Assembly: GCA_947259425.1 (NCBI GenBank)
Contig: CAMYMO010000402.1
Location: 1 to 25,707 of the forward strand
Length of the DNA: 25,707 bases
Direction of reading: 5' to 3'
From: an uncultured Ectothiorhodospiraceae bacterium
GTDB lineage: Bacteria; Pseudomonadota; Gammaproteobacteria; UBA6429; Thiohalophilaceae
The translations under genes and the position numbers were made by a program. Below, piece after piece: positions 1 to 7,126 of this stretch; within the stretch, counting starts at the first letter, position 1; every line of letters starts with the position of its first letter. The notes under the pieces are model-generated. The model had not been told where the DNA came from, did not search any database, and worked only from the letters and a program-made list of their open reading frames with translations.

Positions 1-72
1 ATGGACGGGTTTACGAAATCACATTTTTTACTTTAGCTCTGGCAACCGATACAACAATGGCCCAGGGCTACT

Positions 73-918
73 TTAAGTATTCCAAATTCGCGGCGGCTCA
101 GCAGATCGACCAATCCACTCGAATCGTATCGCCTGCCAGACCCGGGTAAAATACTCACGTACCTCGATGCCCTGATTGGCCAGACATCGGCAGACAAGCA
201 TGTCCTGGATTAAAGTCGTACTCGCAAGCCCATTATTAACTGAATTAACCGATCGCGCCAGTTCCAGCATGTCTTTATCTGCCCTGACGACGACCATCAG
301 CCCCATGACCGAATAGTTTGCCATTCCCCATTGGGCATTGAGAAGCTCACTACCCCCCATTAAGGCTGAACGTTCTATCAACTCCGCTTTTCCTGCACGC
401 CAAATCTCAAAGGCCTGACGGCAATAGCCAGAGTTGAAGATTTCTCCACTTGCCGGTCGTCCCAAACATAAAATCTCCCAGCCAGCAAACTTTGCCTGTG
501 GTGCCAGGTCAACACGCGTGATGGAATTAACTTTGGCTTGATCAAACAAGATTGTATCTTGTGGTAGCCATTCTAAGACGGCATTGTCTGCAACGGTTAG
601 ATTTTGATGTTGCCGGGCATCACGATCATCACAACGATAGAACTTGGTCGACGCCGGTGTGGTCACCAGGGCATGGGCAGCGGATTGTACATCGACATTA
701 ATGGTCAGCTGATCACCCCCTACCACACCACCAGGGGGATGCAATAAATAAGTATGACAGACCTCGTCACCTTCAGGATAAAAAGGTTTTTGTACAACTA
801 ACGGACCAACATGTTCACGCCTGGCAATCACGGAGCGATTATTAGATTTTTTATAGCTTAACGAGAGTTCAGCCTGCCAGCGACGTTGATCAATTTTATT
901 CGCGCTAACCAAACTCAT
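73..918 (-). CDS. ureD: Urease accessory protein UreD (UreH)
   Basis: UreD is the scaffold that binds the urease apoprotein and, with UreF and UreG, directs nickel and CO2 delivery to the active site in the cytoplasm. The 281-residue product has the usual family length. It shows the conserved HPPGGVVGGD block at about residues 60-69 and the TTPASTKFYRC block at about 86-96, both diagnostic of the family. The ATG lies in an ATGA overlap with the stop of the upstream permease gene, which implies translational coupling. The 72 bases left of the stop contain no start of another gene, so ureABC, expected next in such clusters, would lie outside the window. Identification is from conserved family motifs and gene context; function is by homology. 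Confidence 0.95.
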   Translation of the reverse strand: MSLVSANKIDQRRWQAELSLSYKKSNNRSVIARREHVGPLVVQKPFYPEGDEVCHTYLLHPPGGVVGGDQLTINVDVQSAAHALVTTPASTKFYRCDDRDARQHQNLTVADNAVLEWLPQDTILFDQAKVNSITRVDLAPQAKFAGWEILCLGRPASGEIFNSGYCRQAFEIWRAGKAELIERSALMGGSELLNAQWGMANYSVMGLMVVVRADKDMLELARSVNSVNNGLASTTLIQDMLVCRCLANQGIEVREYFTRVWQAIRFEWIGRSAEPPRIWNT

Positions 919-1604
919 GAAACAGTCCCTGCTAAAATGATACTGCCAACGACGATAGCGCCCAAACCCAATGAAGTTCTTATCAGGCGAAATAGCCCTG
1001 CACTATATAAAACAATAAATTTAGAAAAGTAACCCAGAACACCACCAAACAATAACATCGCGATGATCACACCCAGGCTAAAAATAATTAGATAGAGAAA
1101 TCCGTACATCGGACGTTGCGTCATCGCAATTGGAATCAATGCCAATAAAGGGGCGGAACCCGCTAAACCATGCAACATTCCAACAAACAAGGCGGTGTGA
1201 CTATGTTTATGTGAATGTTCGCTCGCATGTGAATGCCAGTGCGCATGCCGGGGGAGATTGTCGTGTTGATGATAGTGAAAATGGAGACGTCGGTGCCAAA
1301 TGTCATACAAAACGAATAGCCCAATCAGGATCAATATCAGTGCAACAGCCCGCTCTGCATATAAGCTCAACGCTTCAGGAAAATTTGCACCCAGCACAAA
1401 AACAAACAGGCCAACAAGAAACAAAATCAAGCCATGACCACAGGCCCAACGTAAACAAAATTGGATATTGGTCTTTATACTGCGCTGATCCTGCTGAGAT
1501 TGAGCCAGGTTGCTGACCGCCATAATATGATCCGCATCCAGGGAATGCAGCAAGCCTAAGCCAAAGGCTAACGTTAATAGCACCGGAATCTGGCTATAAT
1601 CCAC
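915..1604 (-). CDS. Nickel/cobalt permease, NiCoT/UreH-like, with His-rich loop
   Basis: Predicted inner-membrane importer that supplies Ni2+ for urease. Residues 20-26 read HSLDADH, the HX4DH signature of NiCoT-type nickel/cobalt permeases in the second helix. RWACGHG (about 53-59) and GMLHGLAGSAP (about 142-152) match the other conserved membrane motifs. Between them, at about residues 104-137, lies a cytoplasmic or periplasmic loop very rich in histidine, a likely metal-binding segment. About six hydrophobic segments are visible. The start is GTG with AAGGAG six bases upstream. The gene overlaps ureD by four bases, so both are probably read as one transcript. Sulfite-exporter-like TauE proteins are distant relatives, but the HX4DH motif and the ureD neighbour argue for nickel. 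Confidence 0.87.
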   Translation of the reverse strand: MDYSQIPVLLTLAFGLGLLHSLDADHIMAVSNLAQSQQDQRSIKTNIQFCLRWACGHGLILFLVGLFVFVLGANFPEALSLYAERAVALILILIGLFVLYDIWHRRLHFHYHQHDNLPRHAHWHSHASEHSHKHSHTALFVGMLHGLAGSAPLLALIPIAMTQRPMYGFLYLIIFSLGVIIAMLLFGGVLGYFSKFIVLYSAGLFRLIRTSLGLGAIVVGSIILAGTVS

Positions 1605-1662
1605 CTACGGCTCCTTATCATTGAGGTTATAGAGCGAGGCTTTGATTATAATGAGATGACCG

Positions 1663-1681
1663 CCAGACATGCAATGCCTGG
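1663..1681. promoter_or_regulatory. Imperfect inverted repeat upstream of nickel permease-ureD
   Basis: CCAGACAT and ATGCCTGG are separated by GCA and pair over seven of eight positions. The element lies about 60 bases upstream of the permease GTG, so it could be an operator or a 5' leader hairpin of the urease operon. It does not resemble the NikR half-site GTATGA. No regulator can be named from the sequence. Confidence 0.22.
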
Positions 1682-1777
1682 ACAGATAAGATGTGTTTAC
1701 CAGTCAATAGCAAACATAGACTGAATTTAGCTTAGTTATTCCAATAAGTTTTCAAAATAGAATAAATACCGATATTT

Positions 1778-2098
1778 CTAAAAACAAATACCCACCCCGG
1801 ATCCATCGGTTAGTGTTTTCATGAAAGCCACCAGGGCGTTGTAATCATCCGGGGCATTTAAGCCCAATCCGATAAAGCTACCAGCAGCTAACTCGTCGGC
1901 GATATTTCGATTAACCTCTGGCGTGATAAATTCATTCGCAACATCAATATCATAGTGTTGTACGACCTCTTCCTCTGGTACCATTGGGTTTGTTGTCCCA
2001 TCTCCCGACGAACCTGAGCCACAGGCTGTTAACAAAATCACAGCAAAAACAGCACTCAACGCCGGTAAAAACCTGATATAACGCTAGCTACTTATCAT
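1778..2098 (-). pseudogene. Remnant of a di-heme cytochrome c peroxidase-type lipoprotein gene
   Basis: The open frame (TTG at 2059 to 1778, 93 codons) begins inside a lipoprotein signal with lipobox LLTAC. It then jumps to a C-terminal segment (EEVVQHYD ... LGLNAPDDYNALVAFMKTLTDG) like the last ~70 residues of MauG/CcpA-type di-heme peroxidases, where EEVVxHYD and LVAFLxTLTD are common. No CXXCH haem site remains, whereas functional relatives exceed 300 residues. Thirteen codons upstream of the TTG, in the same frame, is an ATG at 2098 with a purine-rich stretch before it; the fifth codon is TAG (2084-2086). A nonsense codon plus a large in-frame internal deletion is the simplest reading. 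A genuine small lipoprotein started at TTG is the alternative. Confidence 0.65.
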
Positions 2099-2177
2099 TA
2101 AAAAATCGACCTTTTCACTTGAATAACAGGCCTATTTAAGTAAAACACAGTAATATACTTGTGGATATTCGGCTAGT

Positions 2178-2280
2178 TGATCTGGATTAATTTCAGACTC
2201 GATCGATTTGGGCTAAATATTCAGAGTGTGTTTGCGGTCACACTGACTGATCTGATACAGATTCATTCGATTGATCTGAT
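2178..2280. repeat. Spaced TGATCTG repeats and a short dyad in intergenic DNA
   Basis: TGATCTG occurs at 2178, 2248 and 2272; the last two copies are 24 bases apart and extend to TGATCTGAT. A dyad AGTGTG/CACACT (2225-2230 and 2239-2244) lies between the first two. The region is between the porin terminator and the peroxidase remnant, upstream of the latter. It may be a leftover operator region; no known binding site is recognised. Confidence 0.3.
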
Positions 2281-2336
2281 TATCACGGTAAGAATACACC
2301 GCGATATGAATATCACTTAAATTTTATAATTTGCAT

Positions 2337-2362
2337 AAAAAAGCCCGCAACAGCGGGCTTCG
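2337..2362 (-). terminator. Intrinsic terminator of the porin gene
   Basis: On the minus strand an eight-base-pair perfect stem (AAGCCCGC with GCGGGCTT, loop of four) is followed by a run of six T. It begins about 25 bases after the stop of the porin gene, the expected position. Confidence 0.88.
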
Positions 2363-2384
2363 AAAATAGATTAGTTAAAACGTT

Positions 2385-3065
2385 CTATTTGAAATCAAAT
2401 GTTTTAACACCGGTGATAAATACCTCTTCGTCATCACCTACACCACTATCTGAATCAATCGAAGTGACAGTAAGACTAAAATCGATACCGGCAAGGACTT
2501 TACTCACACCCAGTGAAACATCCTCTGCATCACTGTTAGCTGCATCGTCATTCAAGTTCCCGTAATGCAAATGCATATTCCAGTCCTGAGGAAAGGCATA
2601 AGAATATTTCAAATCAATATACGAATAATCTGTACCACCGTCTCTGTCACCAACATAGTAATACAGAAATAGATCCTTAAAGCCGGCACCAAAGAAAATC
2701 TCACTCGCGTCGGTCAAATTACTGTCGGTGTATTCATAGGCAATGTAACCGACATCGAATTTCACATTTTCATTTAATTTAAAGTTGTAACCCACGTATA
2801 AATCAACTTCAAAACCATCTGCCTGGGCAGCGGGAAAATCGACATTCGAGGCCCACGCACCGACATACAGACTTCCATCGTGTTCAAATTCGTTGGTAAA
2901 ATCAACACCGCCCTGAATAGCGATATTATCATCCGTTTGGGTTACCCCTCGGAAAACATAATTGGTGGTCACACCGACATTAGCGGTCAATTCTGCCTGC
3001 GCGACACTGGCCAGACCCAACAAACCCACACCGAACAAAATTGATTGTTTAATTTTTGATTGCAT
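2385..3065 (-). CDS. TorF-family putative porin (TIGR02001/Gcw_chp outer-membrane protein)
   Basis: Predicted outer-membrane beta-barrel of 226 residues with a Sec signal (cleavage after SVAQA, about residue 24). The mature start, ELTANVGVTTNYVFRGVTQT, is the hallmark of TIGR02001 proteins: alternating hydrophobic strands, an acidic Asp-rich character and an FRG(V/I)xQ motif. The chain ends in alternating residues (VKTFDFK) rather than a terminal Phe. I chose the ATG at 3065 because AAGGAG sits eight bases before it; the longer frame would start at a GTG that is itself part of that Shine-Dalgarno stretch. The gene is monocistronic, ending at a strong terminator. The transported substrate of this family is not established. 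Confidence 0.85.
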   Translation of the reverse strand: MQSKIKQSILFGVGLLGLASVAQAELTANVGVTTNYVFRGVTQTDDNIAIQGGVDFTNEFEHDGSLYVGAWASNVDFPAAQADGFEVDLYVGYNFKLNENVKFDVGYIAYEYTDSNLTDASEIFFGAGFKDLFLYYYVGDRDGGTDYSYIDLKYSYAFPQDWNMHLHYGNLNDDAANSDAEDVSLGVSKVLAGIDFSLTVTSIDSDSGVGDDEEVFITGVKTFDFK

Positions 3066-3218
3066 GTCTAACACTCCTTAAGTTCATGCGCTTATAATAA
3101 ACCTGTTTTGAAAACCCAGAAAATTTAGGTTAGATAAATTTTGGGCAATTATACCAGCTAACTCGCTGAATAATACGATTCACTGCACACAAATGGGGCA
3201 GAAAAAAGAGGTGAAATA

Positions 3219-3455
3219 ATGAGCATAAACCCTATCGAAAATCTGGTTAATCAGGTGCTGGATAAGCTCCCACAAGGTGCCGATGCATTACGGGATGATA
3301 TTAATCAAAACCTAAAGGTTGGCCTGACCGTGGCCCTGAAAAAAATGGAGCTGGTGACGCGTGACGAATTCGATGCACAAAAAGCCGTATTGGAGAAAAC
3401 CCGTGAAAAACTGGCACAACTCGAGAAACAGGTTCAGGACCTTGAACAATCTTAA
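3219..3455 (+). CDS. ubiK: Ubiquinone biosynthesis accessory factor UbiK (YqiC/BMFP)
   Basis: Small coiled-coil protein of 78 residues. In enterobacteria UbiK helps assemble the aerobic ubiquinone biosynthesis complex with UbiJ and binds membranes. The N-terminal amphipathic segment (NPIENLVNQVLDKLP) and the C-terminal heptad region (VTRDEFDAQKAVLEKTREKL onward) with the typical VxRxEFDxQ motif fit the family closely. The ATG is preceded by GAGGTGA at five bases. It lies upstream of comM, an association common in gammaproteobacteria, although the 249-base gap suggests separate transcription. Confidence 0.9.
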   Translation: MSINPIENLVNQVLDKLPQGADALRDDINQNLKVGLTVALKKMELVTRDEFDAQKAVLEKTREKLAQLEKQVQDLEQS

Positions 3456-3704
3456 CGACCAGGATCGCTTTAGCTAAGCGAAATGCGCCGGTGATTTTAT
3501 CTTGGATGGAATAAAGACCAATAAAAGATCCCGCTATACTCGAAACGCTTGAGATCCTTGGCTCCGATCAATCTAACAATGATGTAGGATTAATCTTATT
3601 GTAACTTCAGTCATGTCCTACAGTCGTCGTTAACGCTATCCCGTATTATTCAACTTTATACAAATAATCCATTTCTTTGATGTTTTATCGCAAGGAGGCG
3701 AACG

Positions 3705-5228
3705 ATGTCATTGGCCAATACCTATACGCGTGCCCAATCGGGAATTCATGCCCTTCCCGTGAATGTCGAAATCCATCTTTCTGGTGGCTTGCCTAAAGTT
3801 AATATCGTTGGACTGGCTGAAACCGAAGTAAAGGAAAGCAAAGAACGGGTTCGCGCCGCCATTTTAAATTCGCGCCTCGATTTTCCAACGCGTCGTATCA
3901 CCATCAACCTGGCACCGGCGGATTTACCCAAAGGGGGTGGGCGCTTCGACTTAGCGATCGCCATTGGCATCCTGGCCGCCTCCGGACAATTGCCTGGCGA
4001 TGGCTTAGATCAATATGAATTCCTCGGTGAGTTGGCATTAAGTGGTGAGCTACGCCCGATCAAAGGTGTTATTCCCGCCGCGATGAAAATGCGAAATAAG
4101 AATCGCATCCTGGTCATACCAAAAGCAAATTTAAATGAAGCGAGCCTGGTCAGTGATATACGCATTTTAGCCATCGAACATTTAATCGATATTTGTGGTC
4201 ACCTCAGCGGCCAGCAAAAACTGGAATTCAAAAAATTTATACCAACGAATGCGAACAATAAACAAGACATAAATGATCTAAAAGACGTACAGGAGCAAGC
4301 GTACGCCAAACGTGCGTTAGAGATCGCAGCTGCGGGTGGGCACAGTATCCTATTCATCGGTCCGCCCGGCACGGGCAAGACCATGTTGGCCTCGCGTTTA
4401 ACCAGTATCTTGCCGGATATGACCGAGCAGGAAGCGTTGGAAAGCGCAGCCGTTTATTCCATCGGCAATCAGGGATTTGATCATACGCAATGGATGCAAC
4501 GTCCCTATCGCGCCCCCCATCATACCGCATCAGGTGTGGCCTTGGTCGGTGGTGGATCTTACCCACGTCCGGGGGAGATCAGTCTTGCCCACCACGGCGT
4601 TTTGTTTCTGGATGAGTTACCGGAATTTGATCGACGTGTGCTCGAGGTTTTGCGCGAGCCGATTGAATCGGGAAACATTACCATTTCACGAGCTGCACGA
4701 CAGGCAGAATTTCCGGCACGTTTCCAGCTTGTCGCGGCAATGAATCCCTGCCCCTGTGGCTATCATGGTCATCAGAATGGGCAATGCCAATGTACCGCTG
4801 AACAGGTACATCGCTATCGAACCCGTATCTCCGGACCCTTATTAGATAGAATCGACATGCATGTTGATGTACCCAGTGTGAATTTTTCACAATTACAACA
4901 AACGGATAGCCATGAAGAAACGAGTGCCGAGGTACGGAAGCGAGTATGCGCCGCTCGAGAAAAACAACAACAGCGCAGTGAAAAACCCAATGTACAGCTG
5001 AGCAATCATGAACTCAAACAGGTTTGTCGACTCAATGATGAATGTATCGATCTATTAGAACGCGCCAGCGAGCAGCTTGGATTATCGGCCCGCGCCTATC
5101 ACCGAATCTTGCGTCTGGCCCGAACGATTGCGGATATCGATCAAACTGAAGGCATTACTTCAGCGATCATTGCCGAGGCAATTAGTTATCGCCGCCTGGA
5201 TCGACAGGCCCCTATGTTTACCCATTAA
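3705..5228 (+). CDS. comM: YifB/ComM family Mg-chelatase-like AAA+ ATPase
   Basis: ComM is a hexameric helicase that promotes branch migration during natural transformation; it is also found widely in bacteria not known to be competent. The 507-residue product is full length. It has an N-terminal ribosomal-S5-like ChlI domain (about 1-165), Walker A GPPGTGKT at 219-226, the PHHTAS motif at 271-276, Walker B VLFLDELPEF at 299-308, a four-cysteine insert NPCPCGYHGHxxGxCxC at about 346-362, and a C-terminal Mg_chelatase_C domain. The start is an ATG preceded by an excellent AAGGAGG. No other competence genes lie in the window. Confidence 0.95.
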   Translation: MSLANTYTRAQSGIHALPVNVEIHLSGGLPKVNIVGLAETEVKESKERVRAAILNSRLDFPTRRITINLAPADLPKGGGRFDLAIAIGILAASGQLPGDGLDQYEFLGELALSGELRPIKGVIPAAMKMRNKNRILVIPKANLNEASLVSDIRILAIEHLIDICGHLSGQQKLEFKKFIPTNANNKQDINDLKDVQEQAYAKRALEIAAAGGHSILFIGPPGTGKTMLASRLTSILPDMTEQEALESAAVYSIGNQGFDHTQWMQRPYRAPHHTASGVALVGGGSYPRPGEISLAHHGVLFLDELPEFDRRVLEVLREPIESGNITISRAARQAEFPARFQLVAAMNPCPCGYHGHQNGQCQCTAEQVHRYRTRISGPLLDRIDMHVDVPSVNFSQLQQTDSHEETSAEVRKRVCAAREKQQQRSEKPNVQLSNHELKQVCRLNDECIDLLERASEQLGLSARAYHRILRLARTIADIDQTEGITSAIIAEAISYRRLDRQAPMFTH

Positions 5229-5251
5229 TGAATAATATTAATTCATAAAAG

Positions 5252-5279
5252 TGTCACATCAGCTTAATCTATCGGTCAT
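5252..5279 (+). promoter_or_regulatory. Possible degenerate Pho box upstream of olsB
   Basis: TGTCAC at 5252 and GGTCAT at 5274 are 22 bases apart, twice the 11-base period of PhoB half-sites, with a poor half-site between them. Ornithine-lipid synthesis is PhoB-controlled under phosphate limitation in several proteobacteria, so the position is suggestive. The match is weak. Confidence 0.2.
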
Positions 5280-5323
5280 TGATGCCCTCTATGTTTCACT
5301 CAAGACGAAACAGGAGATAGAAC

Positions 5324-6088
5324 ATGACCCCACCCAATGTCGCTCTGGCTCGGTCGCCAAAGCAAAAGAAAAAATTCAGTGTATTCCTGGTAGACAATGA
5401 AGTCTCCAAGCGTGCCTGCCTTAAACTACGTTATGACATCTTTGCCGATGAATTAGGGGCAAACCTCCTCTCTGAGCAAGATGGAGTAGACAAAGATAAA
5501 TTCGATGATCACTCACAGCATTTGGCTGTGTATGACAATAGTAGTAACGAAATTGTCGCAACGACTCGTCTACTCAATAACTCAGGCAGCATGAAAACGA
5601 ATGGATTTTATTCAGAAACAGAATTCGATATCAGCAATATTGTAAACCAACCCTATCAATTCACCGAAGTAGGACGAACCTGCATTCATCCCGATTATCG
5701 TTGCAGTTCAGCCCTACCTATGTTGTGGCAAGGTATTGCTCGTTATATCGTTGAAAATAAGATCGATTATTTATTTGGTTGTGCCAGTATCCCATTTTCG
5801 AATGGGGACAAATATTTACGCAGCGTAATGCACCACCTGCGTGATAAACATTTTAGTCAGCCCGAATTACGCGTTTTTCCCCGCATTCCCGTGCGCATAG
5901 AAGATGCCGAGCCTTATGCTGACGATGCCATTTTACCAACATTGCTAAAGGCCTATTTACGTCAAGGTGCCGTTATTTGTGGTGAACCCTATTGGGATGC
6001 CGCTTTTGGTGTCGCCGATGTGTTTGTTTTGCTAAACTGTAAACAAATAACTGACAAATACTCGAACCATTTTATTAATCGAATCTAA
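5324..6088 (+). CDS. olsB: OlsB-like ornithine-acyl-ACP N-acyltransferase (GNAT fold)
   Basis: Predicted first enzyme of ornithine lipid synthesis: it transfers a 3-hydroxyacyl group from acyl carrier protein to the alpha-amino group of ornithine, giving lyso-ornithine lipid. The 254-residue protein resembles COG3176 GNAT proteins: LRYDIFADELG (about 36-46), a DxxDDHSQHLAVYD segment, TTRLL, and FTEVGRTCIHPDYR (about 117-130), the conserved acyl-donor region. AGGAGA lies about seven bases before the ATG. The next gene encodes a PlsC-type acyltransferase in the OlsA position, which supports the assignment over generic autoinducer-synthase-like or haemolysin labels. Substrate specificity is inferred. 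Confidence 0.75.
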   Translation: MTPPNVALARSPKQKKKFSVFLVDNEVSKRACLKLRYDIFADELGANLLSEQDGVDKDKFDDHSQHLAVYDNSSNEIVATTRLLNNSGSMKTNGFYSETEFDISNIVNQPYQFTEVGRTCIHPDYRCSSALPMLWQGIARYIVENKIDYLFGCASIPFSNGDKYLRSVMHHLRDKHFSQPELRVFPRIPVRIEDAEPYADDAILPTLLKAYLRQGAVICGEPYWDAAFGVADVFVLLNCKQITDKYSNHFINRI

Positions 6089-6860
6089 TCTATTTATCGG
6101 CACACTCCGCGCCATCTGGCGGGGAGTATACGTCTTTGCACACCTTAGTTTAGGCATTCTCATTACCAGCATCTTACGCACCGTCAATGGGCGGTTCTGG
6201 TATGCCTCTGATTTTGGACGTGCCATCGTCTTGTGGTGGACTAAAAATGTAAACCGGATTGTTGGTATCCGTATCGTTAGATACGGCGATGAGCCTGCAC
6301 CACATGCATTATACGTTGCAAACCATATATCTTTTTTCGATATCATCGTCATCTCTGCAATTACGCCAACGACTTTTATTTCAAAGAATGCGGTACGCTA
6401 TTGGCCGCTCATCGGCCAGCTCTCCTCACTTGCCGGGGTGGTCTTTATTAAACGTGGTAAACGCAGTTTGATTGCTCGAATTATCGATACTGCTGCCAAG
6501 GCACTTAACAGTGGGGGATCGCTCACCGTATTTCCTGAAGGTACGACCCACTTCAGTAATGAGCCTAAAAAATTTCATTCAGGATTATACCAGGCAGCGA
6601 TCGATAGCCAGACACCTATCCAGGCCATTGCCCTGGCTTATATCCGTGATGGCGGTCATGATCGTGCAGCCGCATATGTCGAGGGCGACAATCTACTAAT
6701 TACTTTATTTCAGATCATGGCGCGCCCACATACGAATGTGCATGTCTCATTCTGCCCTGTCACCGAACCGACTTTTGGTGATCGTAATGTACTTGCGCAA
6801 CATACCCGCCAACAAATCATTAACGCGCGCAATTCTAAAATGTTTGTTGATACTCACTAA
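6069..6860 (+). CDS. olsA: OlsA-like 1-acyl-glycerol-3-phosphate O-acyltransferase (PlsC family)
   Basis: Predicted inner-membrane O-acyltransferase that would convert lyso-ornithine lipid to ornithine lipid. The PlsC motifs are clear: NHISFFD (HX4D catalytic pair), the glycine-containing VVFIKRG block, and FPEGTTH. The first ATG/GTG/TTG in the frame is a TTG at 6231, giving only 209 residues. Upstream of it the frame stays open to a stop at 6048-6050 and encodes a typical N-terminus (LRAIWRGVYVFAHLSLGIL and a hydrophobic segment). The real start must therefore be a rare codon such as ATT 6069, ATC 6078 or CTG 6051, coupled to the end of olsB at 6088. ATT 6069 would give 263 residues, the usual OlsA size; the exact start is unresolved. 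Confidence 0.75.
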   Translation: MLLIESNLFIGTLRAIWRGVYVFAHLSLGILITSILRTVNGRFWYASDFGRAIVLWWTKNVNRIVGIRIVRYGDEPAPHALYVANHISFFDIIVISAITPTTFISKNAVRYWPLIGQLSSLAGVVFIKRGKRSLIARIIDTAAKALNSGGSLTVFPEGTTHFSNEPKKFHSGLYQAAIDSQTPIQAIALAYIRDGGHDRAAAYVEGDNLLITLFQIMARPHTNVHVSFCPVTEPTFGDRNVLAQHTRQQIINARNSKMFVDTH

Positions 6861-6890
6861 TTCTCAATCGACTTGGGCGACATTTAAAAA

Positions 6891-7112
6891 TTGAACTGCT
6901 TACACTTTAACATCGAAATCTCAAATGAGGACTATCTGAGTTACTACACAGGAGATGCTCAATCGATATCGGTGTTGGCAGATGATGGTCGACGGATCGA
7001 ATTTCCCGCTATGCATTTACGTGAATTTGTCAGTCACTCGGGTGTGCAAGGCTATTTTGAATTATGCTTTGATGAACAAAATCGATTTCAGTCCATACGA
7101 CGAATCAACTAA
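6891..7112 (+). CDS. DUF2835 family small protein
   Basis: Protein of 73 residues and unknown role that matches the DUF2835 pattern: an opening FNIEISNEDYLSYYTGDA, then DDGRRIEFPAMHLREFVSHSGVQG, and a closing FDEQNRFQSIRRI. The family is confined largely to gammaproteobacteria. The frame opens after a TAA at 6885-6887, so the TTG at 6891 is the only practical start; the Shine-Dalgarno is weak. It ends 14 bases from the stop of the convergent envelope gene, with no obvious terminator between them. It follows the acyltransferase at 30 bases and may be co-transcribed with it. Confidence 0.75.
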   Translation: MNCLHFNIEISNEDYLSYYTGDAQSISVLADDGRRIEFPAMHLREFVSHSGVQGYFELCFDEQNRFQSIRRIN

Positions 7113-7126
7113 TTCAATCAGTCTAA

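Noticed and set aside
1130..1516. 128-codon plus-strand frame opposite the nickel permease
   Set aside because: It lies antisense to a gene with clear family motifs and its translation has no recognisable pattern or ribosome-binding site; it is a shadow frame.
3465..3481. Hairpin TCGCTT/AAGCGA after ubiK as a terminator
   Set aside because: The stem is only six base pairs and no T-run follows it on the plus strand.
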